From the NCBI GenBank assembly GCA_003153875.1, contig PMBY01000312.1:4382-21647 (forward strand): 17,266 bases of DNA, read 5' to 3'. The stretch is from Myxococcales bacterium (GTDB lineage Bacteria; Myxococcota; Polyangia; Fen-1088). The translations under genes and the position numbers were made by a program. Shown here piece after piece: positions 16,418 to 17,266 of the stretch (position 1 is the first letter of the stretch; each line of letters starts with the position of its first letter). Under the pieces are notes generated by a model. The model did no database searches. It was given only the letters and a program-made list of their open reading frames with translations, and was not told where the DNA came from.

Positions 16418-17266
16418 CTAGCCGGCCTTGATGTTGCCAGCCATTTCGAAGATTGGCATGTACATGGCGATGACCAAGCCGCCGATGACGCCGCCCAGGA
16501 AGACCATGAGCACGGGCTCGAGCATCCGGGTCATGGAGGCCACGGCGACGTCCACTTCCTCTTCGTAGAAGTCGGCGAGCTTGGACAGCATGGCATCGAG
16601 CGCGCCGGTCTGCTCACCGACGCTAATCATCTGTACCACCATGGGAGGCATGAGACCGGTTTCCATGAGCGGCGTGGCCAGATCCTTGCCTTCCGAGACG
16701 CGCGCGCGCACGAACATGATGCCGTCGTGCACGACCACATTTCCGGCGGTCTTGGCCACAATCTCCATGGAATCGAGAATGGGAACACCGGAGGCGAGCA
16801 GGGTTCCCATCGTGCGGGCGAAGCGCGCCACCACCGTCTTGCGCATCACCGCACCGAAGATGGGGAGCTTGAGCAGCATGCCATCGAAGGCCAGGCGCCC
16901 CTTGCGCGTGCGAAGAATGAGCTTGACCGCAACGAAAAGCCCGATGCCGCCTGCGATGATGTATGGCAGGTAGTTGCGCAGCGTATACGAAAGATCGATC
17001 ACGAACTGCGTGGGCGCTGGTAGCTTGCCGCCGCCGAAGTCCTTGAACATCTTCTCGAAGGTAGGGATGACCTTGGTGAGAAGGACAGTCACTACCAGAG
17101 CGGCGATGCACAATACGGTAATCGGGTAGCCCATGGCACCTTTGATCTGGCGCCGGAGCTTCTGTGCCTTTTCCATGTAGGTCGAGAGGCGCTGCAAGAT
17201 GGTGTCCAAGATGCCGCCCGCCTCACCGGCGGCGACCAGGTTGACAAAGAGGTTGTCGAAGATCTT
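16418..17266 (-). CDS. pilC: Type IV pilus inner-membrane platform protein PilC (5' end cut by window)
   Basis: The frame is open from the window edge to the stop at 16418, giving 282 residues of a protein normally about 400-420 long. The N-terminal part is missing. The first visible residues, FVNLVAAGEAGGILDTIL, belong to the end of the first GspF/T2SF domain. Three hydrophobic segments follow: MGYPITVLCIAALVVTVLL, YIIAGGIGLFVAVKLIL, and near the end LEPVLMVFLGGVIGGLVIAM. The second GspF domain ends with MISVGEQTGALDAMLSKLADFYEEEV, a strong family signature. PilC anchors the PilB and PilT motor ATPases to the pilus machine in the inner membrane. It is directly upstream of pilS. Confidence 0.95.
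   Translation of the reverse strand, partial: KIFDNLFVNLVAAGEAGGILDTILQRLSTYMEKAQKLRRQIKGAMGYPITVLCIAALVVTVLLTKVIPTFEKMFKDFGGGKLPAPTQFVIDLSYTLRNYLPYIIAGGIGLFVAVKLILRTRKGRLAFDGMLLKLPIFGAVMRKTVVARFARTMGTLLASGVPILDSMEIVAKTAGNVVVHDGIMFVRARVSEGKDLATPLMETGLMPPMVVQMISVGEQTGALDAMLSKLADFYEEEVDVAVASMTRMLEPVLMVFLGGVIGGLVIAMYMPIFEMAGNIKAG

Overview
The window comes from a GC-rich Gram-negative bacterium. A myxobacterium-like member of Myxococcota (former Deltaproteobacteria) is the best guess. This is inferred from type IV pilus genes in the order pilC-pilS, a stand-alone PilZ domain of the kind expanded in Myxococcus and Geobacter relatives, a lipoprotein with a Gly-Gly-Ala repeat linker, thrombospondin-type-3 repeats on an outer-membrane barrel, and a bacterial RRM protein. 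Protein sequence alone cannot fix the species. I count 14 genes. The two at the window edges, an OmpA-like porin and pilC, are cut off.

Layout. Positions 1-795 (minus) hold a partial outer-membrane beta-barrel protein with a TSP3 calcium-binding tail. Positions 957-2773 (minus) hold a two-gene signalling operon: a stand-alone receiver followed by a membrane histidine kinase with HAMP, with a candidate promoter upstream and a candidate terminator downstream. Diverging from it at 2992-5145 (plus) is a large membrane protein of the DUF2723/GT117 family. Positions 5242-7256 (plus) form a likely operon with a good sigma70-type promoter, an HU/IHF protein, an RRM RNA-binding protein, an RluA-type pseudouridine synthase and a candidate terminator. 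A separate lipoprotein gene (7339-8016, plus) ends in a very clear intrinsic terminator. Converging on that terminator is a minus-strand group, lysA, an fmdB-like zinc-ribbon gene and a ubiD-family decarboxylase (11655 down to 8079), with an unusual structured gap between the last two.

Divergent from lysA is a PilZ-domain gene (11895-12218, plus). It converges on a HelD-like superfamily I helicase gene (14563 down to 12230, minus). The right end (minus) carries a PilS-like sensor kinase directly downstream of pilC. In the classical myxobacterial order pilR would come next, but helD is there instead.

How the genes relate. Several are regulatory or envelope genes: two histidine kinases, a lone receiver, a c-di-GMP-type PilZ protein and type IV pilus assembly. 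The rest is housekeeping: lysine and peptidoglycan precursor synthesis, a prenylated-FMN decarboxylase, rRNA or tRNA pseudouridylation, and nucleoid and RNA-binding proteins. I found no CRISPR array, tRNA, rRNA, insertion sequence, phage gene or recognisable defence cassette. No intergenic gap exceeds 300 bases. The gap most worth following up is 9918-10126.
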